64,000 nt of DNA from Jatrophihabitans sp964252635 (GTDB taxonomy: Bacteria; Actinomycetota; Actinomycetes; Mycobacteriales; Jatrophihabitantaceae), in assembly GCF_964252635.1 (NCBI RefSeq), contig NZ_CAXUNP010000001.1:146815-210814 (forward strand). Reading direction: 5' to 3'. Every line of letters starts with the position of its first letter. The stretch's first letter is position 1. This document shows, piece by piece, positions 33,666 through 42,391 of this stretch. The notes below the pieces were generated by a model. The model was given only the letters and a program-made list of their open reading frames with translations. It searched no databases and was not told the DNA's origin. Position numbers and translations under genes: made by a program.

Positions 33666-35612
33666 CTACCCGCGCAGCTTGGCCAGCTCGGCCTGCACCA
33701 TCGCCTCGTGCTCCTGCTCCTCGCGCTTGGCCCGCTTGGGGCTCCACGCGCCAGTGAGCAGGAAGATCAGCGGGATGAACACGACCTCGCCGCCCACCGC
33801 GATCCAGTAGTAGTTGCGCCACTGCTTCGGCGAGTCGTGCGCCGCCTTCTGCGCCTGCTTCAGGATCTTGGTGTCGGACGCCGGGATCTTGCCGAGCGCG
33901 GTCAACTGCGCCGTCGCGGCCTGGATCTTCGGACCGTCCTGGGACACGAGCAGCAGCTGAGCCGTCGGGATCTTGCCGAGAGCCTGCAGCCGTGTGACGG
34001 CCTCGGACTGGCTGATCTTGAGCTTCGTCGTGATCTCACCGACCGCCGTGGCCGCTGCCGCCGTGTCGTTGGGGTTGGCGAGCAGCGCCGCGGCAGTCTT
34101 CGAGTCCAGCGCCTGCGCCGCCTGCAGCGCCGGCCCCTGGGTGGCCGACAGGACGGCAACGGTGGCGACGTCGGACTGCTTGATGCCGGTGATCTCGCTG
34201 AGCGCCTTCACGCCCGCGGACTGGTCGCCGGGGTTCTTGGTGAGCGCGGCCTGCGTGGCGGGGTCGACCTTGGCCGCGGTGGCGAGCTCGGCCGAGTACT
34301 TGGCAGCGAGACCCTGAGCAACCGGGCCCTTCTCGACCAGCGTCGAGACCGTCGTGACGATGTGCGGGACGATGAAGACCGACACCGCGATGACGATGCG
34401 GATCACCAGACCCCACACTGCGAGGCCGGTGGCCGTCAGCGCCGGGTTCCGCTTCTCGACCGTCTCGGTGAAGCTCGCCATCCAGGGCGCGTAGGCGACG
34501 CCGAGGAAGACCGCCAACAGGCTCAAGATGATCACGAACGAGGTGTAGCTGGTCTCGGGGTGGGTGGCCCGGGTCGCGAAGATGACGGTCATGACGATCG
34601 CCCCGATGGCGCCGACGACCATGAACGGCTTGCGCACCCGGATCTTGTCCGACAGGTAACCGATGACGAGCAGCGCGCCGGCGTCGAAGGCCCAGATCCA
34701 GTTGCCGAGGGCGTTGGCCTTGTCCTGCGAGTAGCCGAAGATCGTCTGGAAGTAGACCGGGAAGAACCCGACCGCGATGTAGTAGATGATCAGGAACACG
34801 CTGATCGCGAAGGCGGACAGCACGATGTCGGGCTTGAGCATCTGCCGGAACGGCTTCTTCAACGCCTCCTCGACGTTGATGCCGGCGGCGCGGGCCTCGA
34901 CCAGCGCACGCTCGCTCGCGCTGACCATGACCTGGTCGCGCAGCTGCGGCGACAGCTCGCGCAGGAACAGGAACGACAGGGCGGCGACGACGAGCCCGAC
35001 GATGCCCGCGGCGACGTACTGGTTGTGCCACGGCGTCGAGGTGCTCGTGCTGCTGACCTGGATGGACACGACCAGCGACCCGACCACCGGGCCGAGCGTC
35101 CAGAAACCCATCGCCGACGCGCGACCCAGCTGCGGGCTGAAGTCGCGGATCAGCGCCGGCGTGGCGACCAGGATGATGCCCTCGACGAGACCGATCGCGC
35201 CGAAGACGAGCGCGAAACCGACCTTGCTGTCGGCCAGCGGGATGCCGACCAGGCACAGCAGCGCGACCACGATCAGGCCGCCGGTGATGATGTTGACGCG
35301 GCCGACCTTGTCGGCGAAGCCGGACACGAACGACGCGACCGCACCGAGGATGTAGCCGACCACGGCGATGTTCACGTAGTAGACGAACGACATGTTGTAG
35401 TCGACCAGGATGCCGTTCTTGCCGCCGGTACCCGCGGCGACCGCACCGGCCAGATAGAACTGGTAGTACAGGACGATCGTGGCGAGCACGACGATGCCCA
35501 GACACAGGTAGCGGCGGCCCCCGCTCGGATACGCGCCGAGTTCGGTGCGCCGTAACGGCCGGGCGTTCGCTGCTGACTGCGATCCCGGCGCGGACATCGT
35601 GCTTGACGACAT
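33666..35612 (-). CDS. MFS transporter with a long Ala-rich insertion
   Basis: 648 residues, longer than normal for MFS (400-450). Eleven helices are recognisable in the first 430 residues (SVYYVNIA-type TM2, GFADKVGRVN loop, MSALG-like TM5). A mainly hydrophilic Ala/Lys-rich segment of about 190 residues follows, with repeats of ALGKIP (twice) and ATAxxxL-like spacing. A last helix (YYWIAVGGEVVFIPLIFLLTGA) and a charged tail end the protein. The ATG at 35612 has a GAGG ribosome site. It probably moves organic acids or sugars. It faces a TetR whose operator lies in the gap. Confidence 0.8.
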   Translation of the reverse strand: MSSSTMSAPGSQSAANARPLRRTELGAYPSGGRRYLCLGIVVLATIVLYYQFYLAGAVAAGTGGKNGILVDYNMSFVYYVNIAVVGYILGAVASFVSGFADKVGRVNIITGGLIVVALLCLVGIPLADSKVGFALVFGAIGLVEGIILVATPALIRDFSPQLGRASAMGFWTLGPVVGSLVVSIQVSSTSTSTPWHNQYVAAGIVGLVVAALSFLFLRELSPQLRDQVMVSASERALVEARAAGINVEEALKKPFRQMLKPDIVLSAFAISVFLIIYYIAVGFFPVYFQTIFGYSQDKANALGNWIWAFDAGALLVIGYLSDKIRVRKPFMVVGAIGAIVMTVIFATRATHPETSYTSFVIILSLLAVFLGVAYAPWMASFTETVEKRNPALTATGLAVWGLVIRIVIAVSVFIVPHIVTTVSTLVEKGPVAQGLAAKYSAELATAAKVDPATQAALTKNPGDQSAGVKALSEITGIKQSDVATVAVLSATQGPALQAAQALDSKTAAALLANPNDTAAAATAVGEITTKLKISQSEAVTRLQALGKIPTAQLLLVSQDGPKIQAATAQLTALGKIPASDTKILKQAQKAAHDSPKQWRNYYWIAVGGEVVFIPLIFLLTGAWSPKRAKREEQEHEAMVQAELAKLRG

Positions 35613-35640
35613 TTCCACCTCTGTGTGGTCTAGTTCACGC

Positions 35641-35660
35641 TTGTAAACGACTGTTTACAA
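35641..35660. promoter_or_regulatory. TetR operator before MFS / TetR divergent pair
   Basis: TTGTAAAC-GACT-GTTTACAA is a perfect inverted repeat of 8-bp arms, AT-rich in GC-rich DNA, 28 bases before the MFS start and 25 before the TetR start. Confidence 0.75.
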
Positions 35661-35685
35661 CAGTGGGAGGGACGGGTCAAACACT

Positions 35686-36348
35686 GTGACCGAGCCGCAA
35701 TCCGGCGCGGCGCACTTCGAGCAGACGTTCGCCATCGCCGAGGACTTCGCGTCGCTGAGCCACGCCGCCCGTCGTGTGCTGGCGATGTCGGCCGCGCTGT
35801 TCCACCAGCGCGGGGCCGGCGGCACGTCGATCCGCGACATCACCGGTGCGTGCGGGCTGACGCCCGGCGCGTTCTACAAGCATTTCGCCTCGAAGGACGA
35901 CGTCCTTTACATCCTCGTCTGCCACGGGCACGAGAGTCTGGACCGCCGCCTGGCGGCGTCGGCGGCAGCCGCCGGACCGACGCGGCGGGCCCAGCTGGCG
36001 GCGTTCGTCCGGGCGTACGTGCTGGCGCATCTGGACAGCCCGCAGCTCTCGCAGCTCGTCCGGCGCGAGTACACCTACCTGTCCCCGGAGCGGCGCGAGG
36101 AGATCATCGAGCGGCGCCGGGGACTGCGCCGGCGGCTGGCCGCGCTGCTCCTGGACGGGGACGCCGACGGGACGTTCCACCTCGTCGGCGGTCAGGACGC
36201 CGCGACGCGCAGCGCCGTGATGATCCTGGACATGTGCAGCCGTACCAGCGAGTGGTATCACGCGGACCGGGGCGGCATGTCCGGGCCGCAGCTGGCCGAG
36301 CGCTACGTCGAGGCCAGCCTGCGCCTCGTCGGCGCGCGCCGGGACTGA
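35686..36348 (+). CDS. TetR-family regulator (KstR-like)
   Basis: 220-residue TetR regulator with the helix-turn-helix at about 28-75 (SAALFHQRGAGGTSIRDITG, then LTPGAFYKHFASKDDVLYIL). The long C-terminal domain, with RREYTYLSPERREEI, resembles fatty acid/CoA-ligand TetRs such as FadR/KstR2. The GTG start lies behind a GGGAGGG site 14 bases upstream. It probably represses the MFS gene through the operator at 35641. Confidence 0.85.
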   Translation: MTEPQSGAAHFEQTFAIAEDFASLSHAARRVLAMSAALFHQRGAGGTSIRDITGACGLTPGAFYKHFASKDDVLYILVCHGHESLDRRLAASAAAAGPTRRAQLAAFVRAYVLAHLDSPQLSQLVRREYTYLSPERREEIIERRRGLRRRLAALLLDGDADGTFHLVGGQDAATRSAVMILDMCSRTSEWYHADRGGMSGPQLAERYVEASLRLVGARRD

Positions 36349-36370
36349 GCTCGACGCGCGCCACCCTCGA

Positions 36371-36421
36371 CGATCAACAGCGCGACACAGTCGTCCTGCG
36401 ACGGTGTCGCGCTGTCGATCG
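36371..36421. terminator. Bidirectional hairpin between TetR and mdh
   Basis: A perfect 12-bp stem ACAGCGCGACAC (36377-36388) with GTGTCGCGCTGT (36404-36415), extended by GTCG/CGAC in the loop and by outer CGATC/GATCG. It sits between the ends of two convergent genes. Confidence 0.75.
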
Positions 36422-36435
36422 GCAGGGTCGGGCGG

Positions 36436-37395
36436 TCAGAGGCCGGAGACGTCGGACTGCTTGGCGCGCACGGCCTCGGCGGCCTCCTTGAGCCCGGCGA
36501 GCTCGGACTCCGTGAGGTCGCGCTCGACGATCCGCTTGACGCCCCCGGCGCCGATCTCGGCCTCGACGCCGAGGTAGACACCGTCGATGCCGTACTCGCC
36601 GTCGACCCACGCGCAGACCGGGATGACCTCGCCGGAGTCGGTGATGACGGCGCGAGCCATGCGCGCGGCGGCCGCCGACGGAGCGTAGTACGCCGAACCG
36701 GTCTTCAGCAGCGCGACGACCTCGGCACCGCCGTTGCGGGTGCGGGTGACGAGCTCCTCGATCTTGTCGGCGTCCATCACGTCGGCCAGCGGCTTGCCGT
36801 CGACGAAGCACGCCGAGGGCACCGGCACCATGGTGTCGCCGTGCGAGCCGAGGGTCAGCGTCTGCACCGACGAGACCGGGACGCCGAGCGTCTCGGCCAC
36901 GTTGTGGGTGAAGCGCGCGGTGTCGAGCACGCCGGCCTGGCCGAACACCCGGTTCTTAGGAAATCCGGAGGCCTGCTGCGCCAGGGCGGTCATCTCGTCG
37001 AGCGGGTTCGACACGATGATGATGACGGCGTTGGGCGAGTGCTTCGCGATGTTCTCGGCGACGCCACGCACGATGCCCGCGTTGACCTCGAGCAGGTCCA
37101 TGCGGCTCATGCCGGGCTTGCGCGGCAGCCCGGCGGTGACGACCACGACGTCCGACCCGGCCGTGGCCTCGTAGCCGCCGCCCTCGGGGGTGGTGGTGGC
37201 GCCGACGACCTTGGTCTCGAAGCCCTCGATCGAGCGCGACTGGTTGAGGTCCAGGGCGAGGCCCTCGGGCTTGCCCTCGACGATGTCGGTGAGCACGACG
37301 GTCTCGAACACGTCGTACTCGGCCAGGCGCTGGGCCGTGGTGGATCCGTAGAAACCGGCCCCGACGACGGTGACCTTCCCGTGGCGGTCGGACAT
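36436..37395 (-). CDS. mdh: Malate dehydrogenase, LDH-like (MDH type 3)
   Basis: 319-residue NAD-dependent enzyme of the TCA cycle, malate to oxaloacetate. The NAD loop GAGFYGSTTA is at about 12-21, substrate and catalytic segments are NPLDEMTALA and LGSHGDTMVP (catalytic His at about 183), and the substrate Arg is in GLPRKPGMSR. The GAGFYG loop puts it in the LDH-like group rather than the type with GAAGQIGY common in Streptomyces. The ATG at 37395 has an ACGAGGAG site. It is last in the purN-purH-folD-mdh block. Confidence 0.9.
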   Translation of the reverse strand: MSDRHGKVTVVGAGFYGSTTAQRLAEYDVFETVVLTDIVEGKPEGLALDLNQSRSIEGFETKVVGATTTPEGGGYEATAGSDVVVVTAGLPRKPGMSRMDLLEVNAGIVRGVAENIAKHSPNAVIIIVSNPLDEMTALAQQASGFPKNRVFGQAGVLDTARFTHNVAETLGVPVSSVQTLTLGSHGDTMVPVPSACFVDGKPLADVMDADKIEELVTRTRNGGAEVVALLKTGSAYYAPSAAAARMARAVITDSGEVIPVCAWVDGEYGIDGVYLGVEAEIGAGGVKRIVERDLTESELAGLKEAAEAVRAKQSDVSGL

Positions 37396-37463
37396 GCGTA
37401 TTCTCCTCGTGTCAGGGGTGTCGCTTCGGTGATGTCTGGGGCCGAGGTTAGGCCACCCGCCGG

Positions 37464-37751
37464 TCAGTGCCGGAGGCGGATGTCGGTGGCGAGAATCAGG
37501 CCACCGAACACGAGAAAGCAGGCGGTGTCGATCCAACGGCCGCGGACCGCCAGCATGCCGACGGCCGCGCCCGGCAGGACCAGGCGCAGCACCGCCGCAC
37601 CCAGCGCGACGACGGAGATCGCGAGCGTGCCGCGGACCGGGTGGTCCGGCTCGGCCACCAGGTAACAGAAACCGGCGGCCAGTCCGGCCAGGACGATGAG
37701 GAAGGCGAGCTGCTCACGGACCCAGCGCCAGGTGCGTCCGACGACCGTCAC
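37464..37751 (-). CDS. DUF3017 membrane protein
   Basis: 95 residues with three membrane helices (REQLAFLIVLAGLAAGFCYL, then VVALGAAVLRLVLPGAAVGM, then ACFLVFGGLILATDI). DUF3017 is found almost only in actinobacteria and is regularly located next to folD, as here, where it starts three bases after the folD stop. Its function is unknown. Confidence 0.85.
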   Translation of the reverse strand: MTVVGRTWRWVREQLAFLIVLAGLAAGFCYLVAEPDHPVRGTLAISVVALGAAVLRLVLPGAAVGMLAVRGRWIDTACFLVFGGLILATDIRLRH

Positions 37752-37754
37752 TGA

Positions 37755-38609
37755 TCAGGACCGGGCGGCGAGCTGGCGCTCCGCGGCCTCGACCACGTTG
37801 GACAGCAGCATGGCGCGCGTCATCGGGCCGACGCCGCCCGGGTTCGGGCTCAGGTAGCCGGCGACGTCGACGACGTCGGGCGCCACGTCGCCCGCGATCT
37901 TGCCGTCGACCCTGCTGACGCCCGCGTCGAGCACCGCAGCCCCGGGCTTGACCATGTCAGCGGTGATCAACGACGGCGACCCGGCGGCCGCCACCACGAT
38001 GTCGGCCCGGCGCACGTGGGCGGCGAGGTCGGTCGTCCCGGTGTGGCACAGGGTCACGGTGGCGTTCTCGGACCGGCGGCTCAGCATGAGCCCCAGCGGC
38101 CGGCCGACGGTGAGCCCGCGGCCGACGACGACCACGTCGGCACCGGCGATGGGCACGTCGTAGCGGCGCAACAGCTCGATGATCCCGGTGGGCGTGCACG
38201 GCAGCGGCGCGGGCCGGCCGAGCACCAGCGACCCGAGGTTGGTCGGGTGCAGCCCGTCGACGTCCTTGACCGGATCGACGGCCGACAGGATCGCGAATTC
38301 GTCGAGCCCGGTGGGTTGCTGGACGAGGAACGCGGTGCACGCCTCGTCGGCGTTGAGCTCGGCCACCACCGCCTCGACCTGGGCCTGGCTGGTGCCGGCC
38401 GGCAGGTCACGACGGATGCTGGCCACGCCGATCTCGGCGCAGTCCTTGTGCTTCGCGTTGACGTACCAGGTGCTGCCCGGGTCGTCGCCGACGAGCACGG
38501 TCCCGAGCCCGGGACGGACGCCGTGCTCGGCAAGGGCCTGCACCCGTGCCGTCAGCTCGGTCTTGATCGCGGCAAGGGTTGCCTTGCCGTCGAGGATGGT
38601 CGCGCCCAC
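37755..38609 (-). CDS. folD: Bifunctional methylenetetrahydrofolate dehydrogenase/cyclohydrolase
   Basis: 284-residue folate enzyme producing 10-formyl-THF and NADPH for purine synthesis. Motifs: ILDGKATLAAIKTEL (catalytic Lys helix), LVGDDPGSTWYVNAKHKDC, QQPTGLDE, and VVGRGLTVGRPL (NADP loop). The GTG at 38609 gives a normal start and lies six bases after CACTAT, implying a leaderless mRNA; a longer in-frame ORF reaching to 39449 is not real. It is next to purH/purN, consumers of 10-formyl-THF. Confidence 0.92.
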   Translation of the reverse strand: MGATILDGKATLAAIKTELTARVQALAEHGVRPGLGTVLVGDDPGSTWYVNAKHKDCAEIGVASIRRDLPAGTSQAQVEAVVAELNADEACTAFLVQQPTGLDEFAILSAVDPVKDVDGLHPTNLGSLVLGRPAPLPCTPTGIIELLRRYDVPIAGADVVVVGRGLTVGRPLGLMLSRRSENATVTLCHTGTTDLAAHVRRADIVVAAAGSPSLITADMVKPGAAVLDAGVSRVDGKIAGDVAPDVVDVAGYLSPNPGGVGPMTRAMLLSNVVEAAERQLAARS

Positions 38610-38743
38610 GCCGACATAGTGCCAGCCGCCGAGCCGTCGACCGTGGCGCGGGTCGGCTTGATCACGCGACACGGGCCGGTAGGTGTACCTCCGACGGACA
38701 GCACGCGGCCGTCGCCGGACAACCCGCCACGCGCGACTCGGGG

Positions 38744-40309
38744 TCAGTGCGCGAAGTGCCTCGTCCCGGTGAAATACAGGGCCACGCCTGCCTCGGCGCA
38801 GGCCGCGATCGTCTCGTCGTCGCGGATCGACCCGCCGGGCTCGACGATCGCGCGGACGCCGGCGTCGAGCAACACCTGCGGGCCGTCGTTGAACGGGAAG
38901 AACGCGTCCGACGCGGCGACACTGCCGCGCGCGCGCTCCCCCGCACGCGCGACCGCGAGCCGGCACGAGTCCACCCGGTTGACCTGCCCCATGCCGACCC
39001 CAACGGTGGCCCGCCCGGACGCCAGCAGGATGGCGTTCGACTTCACGGCCCGCACCGCCCGCCAGGCGAAGACGAGATCGGCGAGCGTCTCGTCGTCGAG
39101 GGCGTCGCCGGCCCGCAACGTCCAACTGTTCGGGTCGTCGCCGGGCGCGTCGATGGTGTCGACCGTCTGCAGCAGCAGCCCACCCGAGATCGGCCGGCGC
39201 TCCAGGGCCGCGGTGCTCGGCTTGGCGACAAGCAGCCGGGTGTTCTTGCGCTTGGCGAGTCGCTCGAGCGCGTCCGGCTCGTAGGACGGCGCGATGATCA
39301 CCTCGGTCAGGACCTTGGCGATCTGTTCGGCGAGCTGGAACGAGACCGGACCGTTGGCCGCGATGACGCCGCCGTAGGCGCTGGACGGGTCGCAGGCATG
39401 GGCCTTGGCGTGCGCGTCGGCGATGTCGGTGCCGAGGGCGATGCCGCACGGGTTCGCGTGCTTGATGATCGCCACGCAGGGCTCGGCGAAGTCGTAGGCG
39501 GCCCGCCAGGCCGCGTCGGCGTCGACGTAGTTGTTGTAGCTCATCGCCGCGCCCGAGAGCTGCTCGGCGTGCGCGATCCCGGTGTCGCCCGCCGGGTCGA
39601 TGTACAACGCCGCTTTCTGGTGCGGGTTCTCGCCGTAGCGCAACACCGCGGCCCGTTCGTACTCCGCCGCTACCCAGCCGGGGAACCCGCTGGGCGTGCC
39701 GTCGACGTCGTCGTCCGGGCTCACCGCCGAGCCGAGCCAGGAGGCGACCCCGATGTCGTAGGCCGCGGTGTGCCGGAAGGCGGCGAGGGCGAGGCGGCGC
39801 CGCGCGGGAAGGTCGAAGCCGCCGGCCCGCACCGCGGCGAGGACCTCGTCGTACCGCGCCGGGTCGGTGACCACCGCGATCGAGCCGTGGTTCTTGGCAC
39901 TGGCCCGCACCATCGCCGGACCGCCGATGTCGATTTGCTCAATGACGTCGGCCTCGCCGGCGCCGCTCGCCACGGTGGCCGCGAACGGGTACAGGTTGGC
40001 GATCAGGAGCTGGAACGAGTCGATGCCGAGGTCGGAGATCGTCTCGACGTGCGACGGGTCGTTCTGGTCGGCGAGCAGGCCGGCGTGCACGTGCGGGTGC
40101 AGGGTCTTGACCCGTCCGCCGAGGATCTCCGGGAAGCCGGTGACCTCGTCGACGGCAACGACCGGGACACCGGCGTCGCGGATGCGCGCGGCGGTCGACC
40201 CGGTCGACACGATCTCGACGCCGGCCTCGTGCAGGCCGCGGGCCAGCTCGTCCAGGCCGGTCTTGTCGTAGACGCTGATGAGCGCCCGGCGGACGGCGAT
40301 CGATGTCAC
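38744..40309 (-). CDS. purH: AICAR transformylase / IMP cyclohydrolase
   Basis: 521-residue enzyme doing the last two steps of IMP synthesis. The N-terminal MGS-like cyclohydrolase has VSTGSTAARIRDAGVPV and VKTLHPHVHAGLL. The C-terminal transformylase has YGENPHQKAALY, KHANPCG and VDSCRLAVARAG. The GTG start overlaps the purN stop by one base, behind an AAGGAG site inside the end of purN. Length is normal. Confidence 0.96.
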   Translation of the reverse strand: MTSIAVRRALISVYDKTGLDELARGLHEAGVEIVSTGSTAARIRDAGVPVVAVDEVTGFPEILGGRVKTLHPHVHAGLLADQNDPSHVETISDLGIDSFQLLIANLYPFAATVASGAGEADVIEQIDIGGPAMVRASAKNHGSIAVVTDPARYDEVLAAVRAGGFDLPARRRLALAAFRHTAAYDIGVASWLGSAVSPDDDVDGTPSGFPGWVAAEYERAAVLRYGENPHQKAALYIDPAGDTGIAHAEQLSGAAMSYNNYVDADAAWRAAYDFAEPCVAIIKHANPCGIALGTDIADAHAKAHACDPSSAYGGVIAANGPVSFQLAEQIAKVLTEVIIAPSYEPDALERLAKRKNTRLLVAKPSTAALERRPISGGLLLQTVDTIDAPGDDPNSWTLRAGDALDDETLADLVFAWRAVRAVKSNAILLASGRATVGVGMGQVNRVDSCRLAVARAGERARGSVAASDAFFPFNDGPQVLLDAGVRAIVEPGGSIRDDETIAACAEAGVALYFTGTRHFAH

Positions 40310-40866
40310 TAATACTCCTTGACGAGGGTGTGCAGGGTCTCGAGGTAGAGCGGCTTCTCGGCCGCCTGGACGCGCGCGCGCAGGGTCTGCTCGTCGTCGT
40401 CGGGACGGACGCCGACGCGGACCTGGGCGATGATCGGGCCGGTGTCGATGCCCTCGTCGACCCAGTGGACGGTCACGCCCGTCTCGCGCACGCCGGCGGC
40501 CAGCGCGTCGCGCAGCGCGTGCGCTCCGGGGAAGGCGGGCAGCAGCGCCGGGTGGGTGTTGACGACCCGGAACCGGCGCACGACGTCGGCATCCAGGATG
40601 CGCATGAACCCGGCCAGCACGAGGAGGTCGGGCTCGTACCCGGCAATCGCCTGCTCCAGCGCGCGGTTCCAGGTCGCCCGGTCGGTGTGCTCGGCCGGTG
40701 GCACCGCGAACGTGGCGGCGCCGGCGCGTTCGGCGCGCTGCAGGGCCTGCGCCGCCGGCTTGTCGGATCCGACGGCGACCACGAGCGGTCGCAGCACCGG
40801 ATCGTCCAACACGGCCTGGACCGTGGTGCCACTGCCCGACGCGAGGACGACGAGGCGAGCCGGCAC
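40309..40866 (-). CDS. purN: Phosphoribosylglycinamide formyltransferase
   Basis: 185 residues, slightly short of the usual 190-215. It transfers a formyl group to GAR in purine synthesis. Motifs: LASGSGTTVQAVLDD (substrate P-loop), LAGFMRIL and NTHPALLPAFPG with the catalytic Asn-His. The start is the GTG at 40866; the longer frame reaching 41640 runs through the DUF6350 gene. It is 10 bases after that gene and overlaps purH. Confidence 0.94.
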   Translation of the reverse strand: MPARLVVLASGSGTTVQAVLDDPVLRPLVVAVGSDKPAAQALQRAERAGAATFAVPPAEHTDRATWNRALEQAIAGYEPDLLVLAGFMRILDADVVRRFRVVNTHPALLPAFPGAHALRDALAAGVRETGVTVHWVDEGIDTGPIIAQVRVGVRPDDDEQTLRARVQAAEKPLYLETLHTLVKEY

Positions 40867-40876
40867 TTCGCCGACC

Positions 40877-42301
40877 CTACCCGGCGAGCTTGCCGCCCTT
40901 GCCGCCGTCCACGTGCTCGCTGTCGGTGTTGATGCCGTGCTCACCGTCGGTGTCGCTGTCCGGGTCGGAGTCACGGCGGACGACGGCGACCACGGCCGAG
41001 GCGGCCCCGGACACGACATCGGTCGCCCGCGCCGACACGTGGGTGACGGCGTTGCCCACCGCATCCGACACTCGGGCTCCGGCCGCCGCCAGCGGGATGT
41101 GGTCGGGGTCCTCGGCCTCGCGGGTGCGCAGCGAGTCGCCGACGAGCTGCAGGCCGAGCACGGCCGCCGCCGCGAGCCCGGAGACCGCTCCGAGTGCCAG
41201 TCCGAACTGCCATGGGGACGCACCGACGGCGTGCAACCGGCCGCTGCCGATGGCCCCGCCGCCCTGCCAGGCCAGGACGACCCCGGCGAACGCGATGCCC
41301 AGGGACGCCCGGCCGAGAGTGCGCCACGGGTCCGGGCAGCGGCGGGCCAGCGCCGACGCGTAGGCGCCGGCCGCGAGCCCGGTGAGGACGGCCAGCAGCC
41401 AGCCGATCCAGCCCGCCGGTCCGTGCGGGACCGCGCCCAGGACGGGGAAGGACGGCAGGGTCCCGCGTGGCGTCGAGCCGAGCGCGACGGTGGTGCCGTC
41501 GCCCACCGCGAACCCGGGCCCGGCGAGGTACGCGGCCCCGGCGATCGCGGCGTTCGGCGCCGCCAACAGGCCGAGCAGCAGCACCGGGATGCCGGACCAG
41601 CCACCGCCGACCTGGTGCGACAGCTGCTCGACCTCGGCATGGTGGACGATCAGGGAGCCGACGACGAGCAGCGCTCCGGCCGCGAGGTACACGGCGAGCA
41701 CGGCGACCACGACGCGGGTCGCGGGCAGCAGCCACGCCGGACGGGTCTCGGCCCACGCCTCCCGCAACGGGGAGTACCGGAGTAGGGCGGCCCCGCCGGT
41801 GATCGCGAAGAGCACGAACCCGCCGAGGAAGGCGCCGACGGGCGGAACGCTGCTCGTCCCGAGCGACGACACGACCGCCAGCACCGCGCAGGTGGCCGCG
41901 AAGGCGGCCGCCTGCAGCAGCCCGGCCCGGATCAGGCGCACGGGGTCGTACTCGGCGAGGTCGTCAGCGGCGTCGGCCAGTCCGCAGCCGGCTCGCCAGG
42001 CGATCACGCCGAGCGCGACGGTGAGCCCGAGAGGCAGGAAGGCGGAGTCGACCCCGTCGACGGTGATCCCGCCGCGGGTGGCGGCGAGGAAGGTGATCAG
42101 TCCGGCGCGGATCGCCGAGCCGGCACTACCGGCCTGGCCCGCGGCGGGCAGCCAGCAGATCGCCACGGACACGATCGCGACGACCGCCGCGACCAGTGCG
42201 GCGCCCGCGCCCGTCCAGACGGCCGAGACCCACAGCGACCGGGCCGCCGCCGGGGGGACGACGCTGCGGCGCGTGTCGTCGTCAGAGGGGCCGGCGGGCA
42301 T
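40877..42301 (-). CDS. DUF6350 membrane protein (PerM-like)
   Basis: 474 residues with about ten membrane helices and a long acidic tail rich in Asp, Ser and Glu (residues 440-474). In many actinobacteria this family lies directly upstream of purN and is annotated as cell division protein PerM, with only indirect evidence. It is the first gene of the purN-purH-folD transcription unit in this layout. Confidence 0.82.
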   Translation of the reverse strand: MPAGPSDDDTRRSVVPPAAARSLWVSAVWTGAGAALVAAVVAIVSVAICWLPAAGQAGSAGSAIRAGLITFLAATRGGITVDGVDSAFLPLGLTVALGVIAWRAGCGLADAADDLAEYDPVRLIRAGLLQAAAFAATCAVLAVVSSLGTSSVPPVGAFLGGFVLFAITGGAALLRYSPLREAWAETRPAWLLPATRVVVAVLAVYLAAGALLVVGSLIVHHAEVEQLSHQVGGGWSGIPVLLLGLLAAPNAAIAGAAYLAGPGFAVGDGTTVALGSTPRGTLPSFPVLGAVPHGPAGWIGWLLAVLTGLAAGAYASALARRCPDPWRTLGRASLGIAFAGVVLAWQGGGAIGSGRLHAVGASPWQFGLALGAVSGLAAAAVLGLQLVGDSLRTREAEDPDHIPLAAAGARVSDAVGNAVTHVSARATDVVSGAASAVVAVVRRDSDPDSDTDGEHGINTDSEHVDGGKGGKLAG

Positions 42302-42391
42302 CCGTCCAGGTTGGCAAGACGGAGGCGGGATCCGGCGCAGACGCGCCGGACCCCGCCGTTGTCGATGACCCGGAAGTACCGGGCGCGGTGG

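Noticed and set aside
33195..35555. 786-codon plus-strand ORF antisense to the MFS transporter
   Set aside because: Shadow of the MFS gene; low-complexity Arg/Asp product with no domain.
37755..39449. Long ORF that would extend folD by 280 residues
   Set aside because: The extra N-terminus is an Arg-rich antisense-like frame overlapping purH; the GTG at 38609 gives a normal FolD.
40309..41640. 443-residue ORF ending as purN
   Set aside because: The first 257 residues are read out of frame through the DUF6350 gene; real purN starts at GTG 40866.
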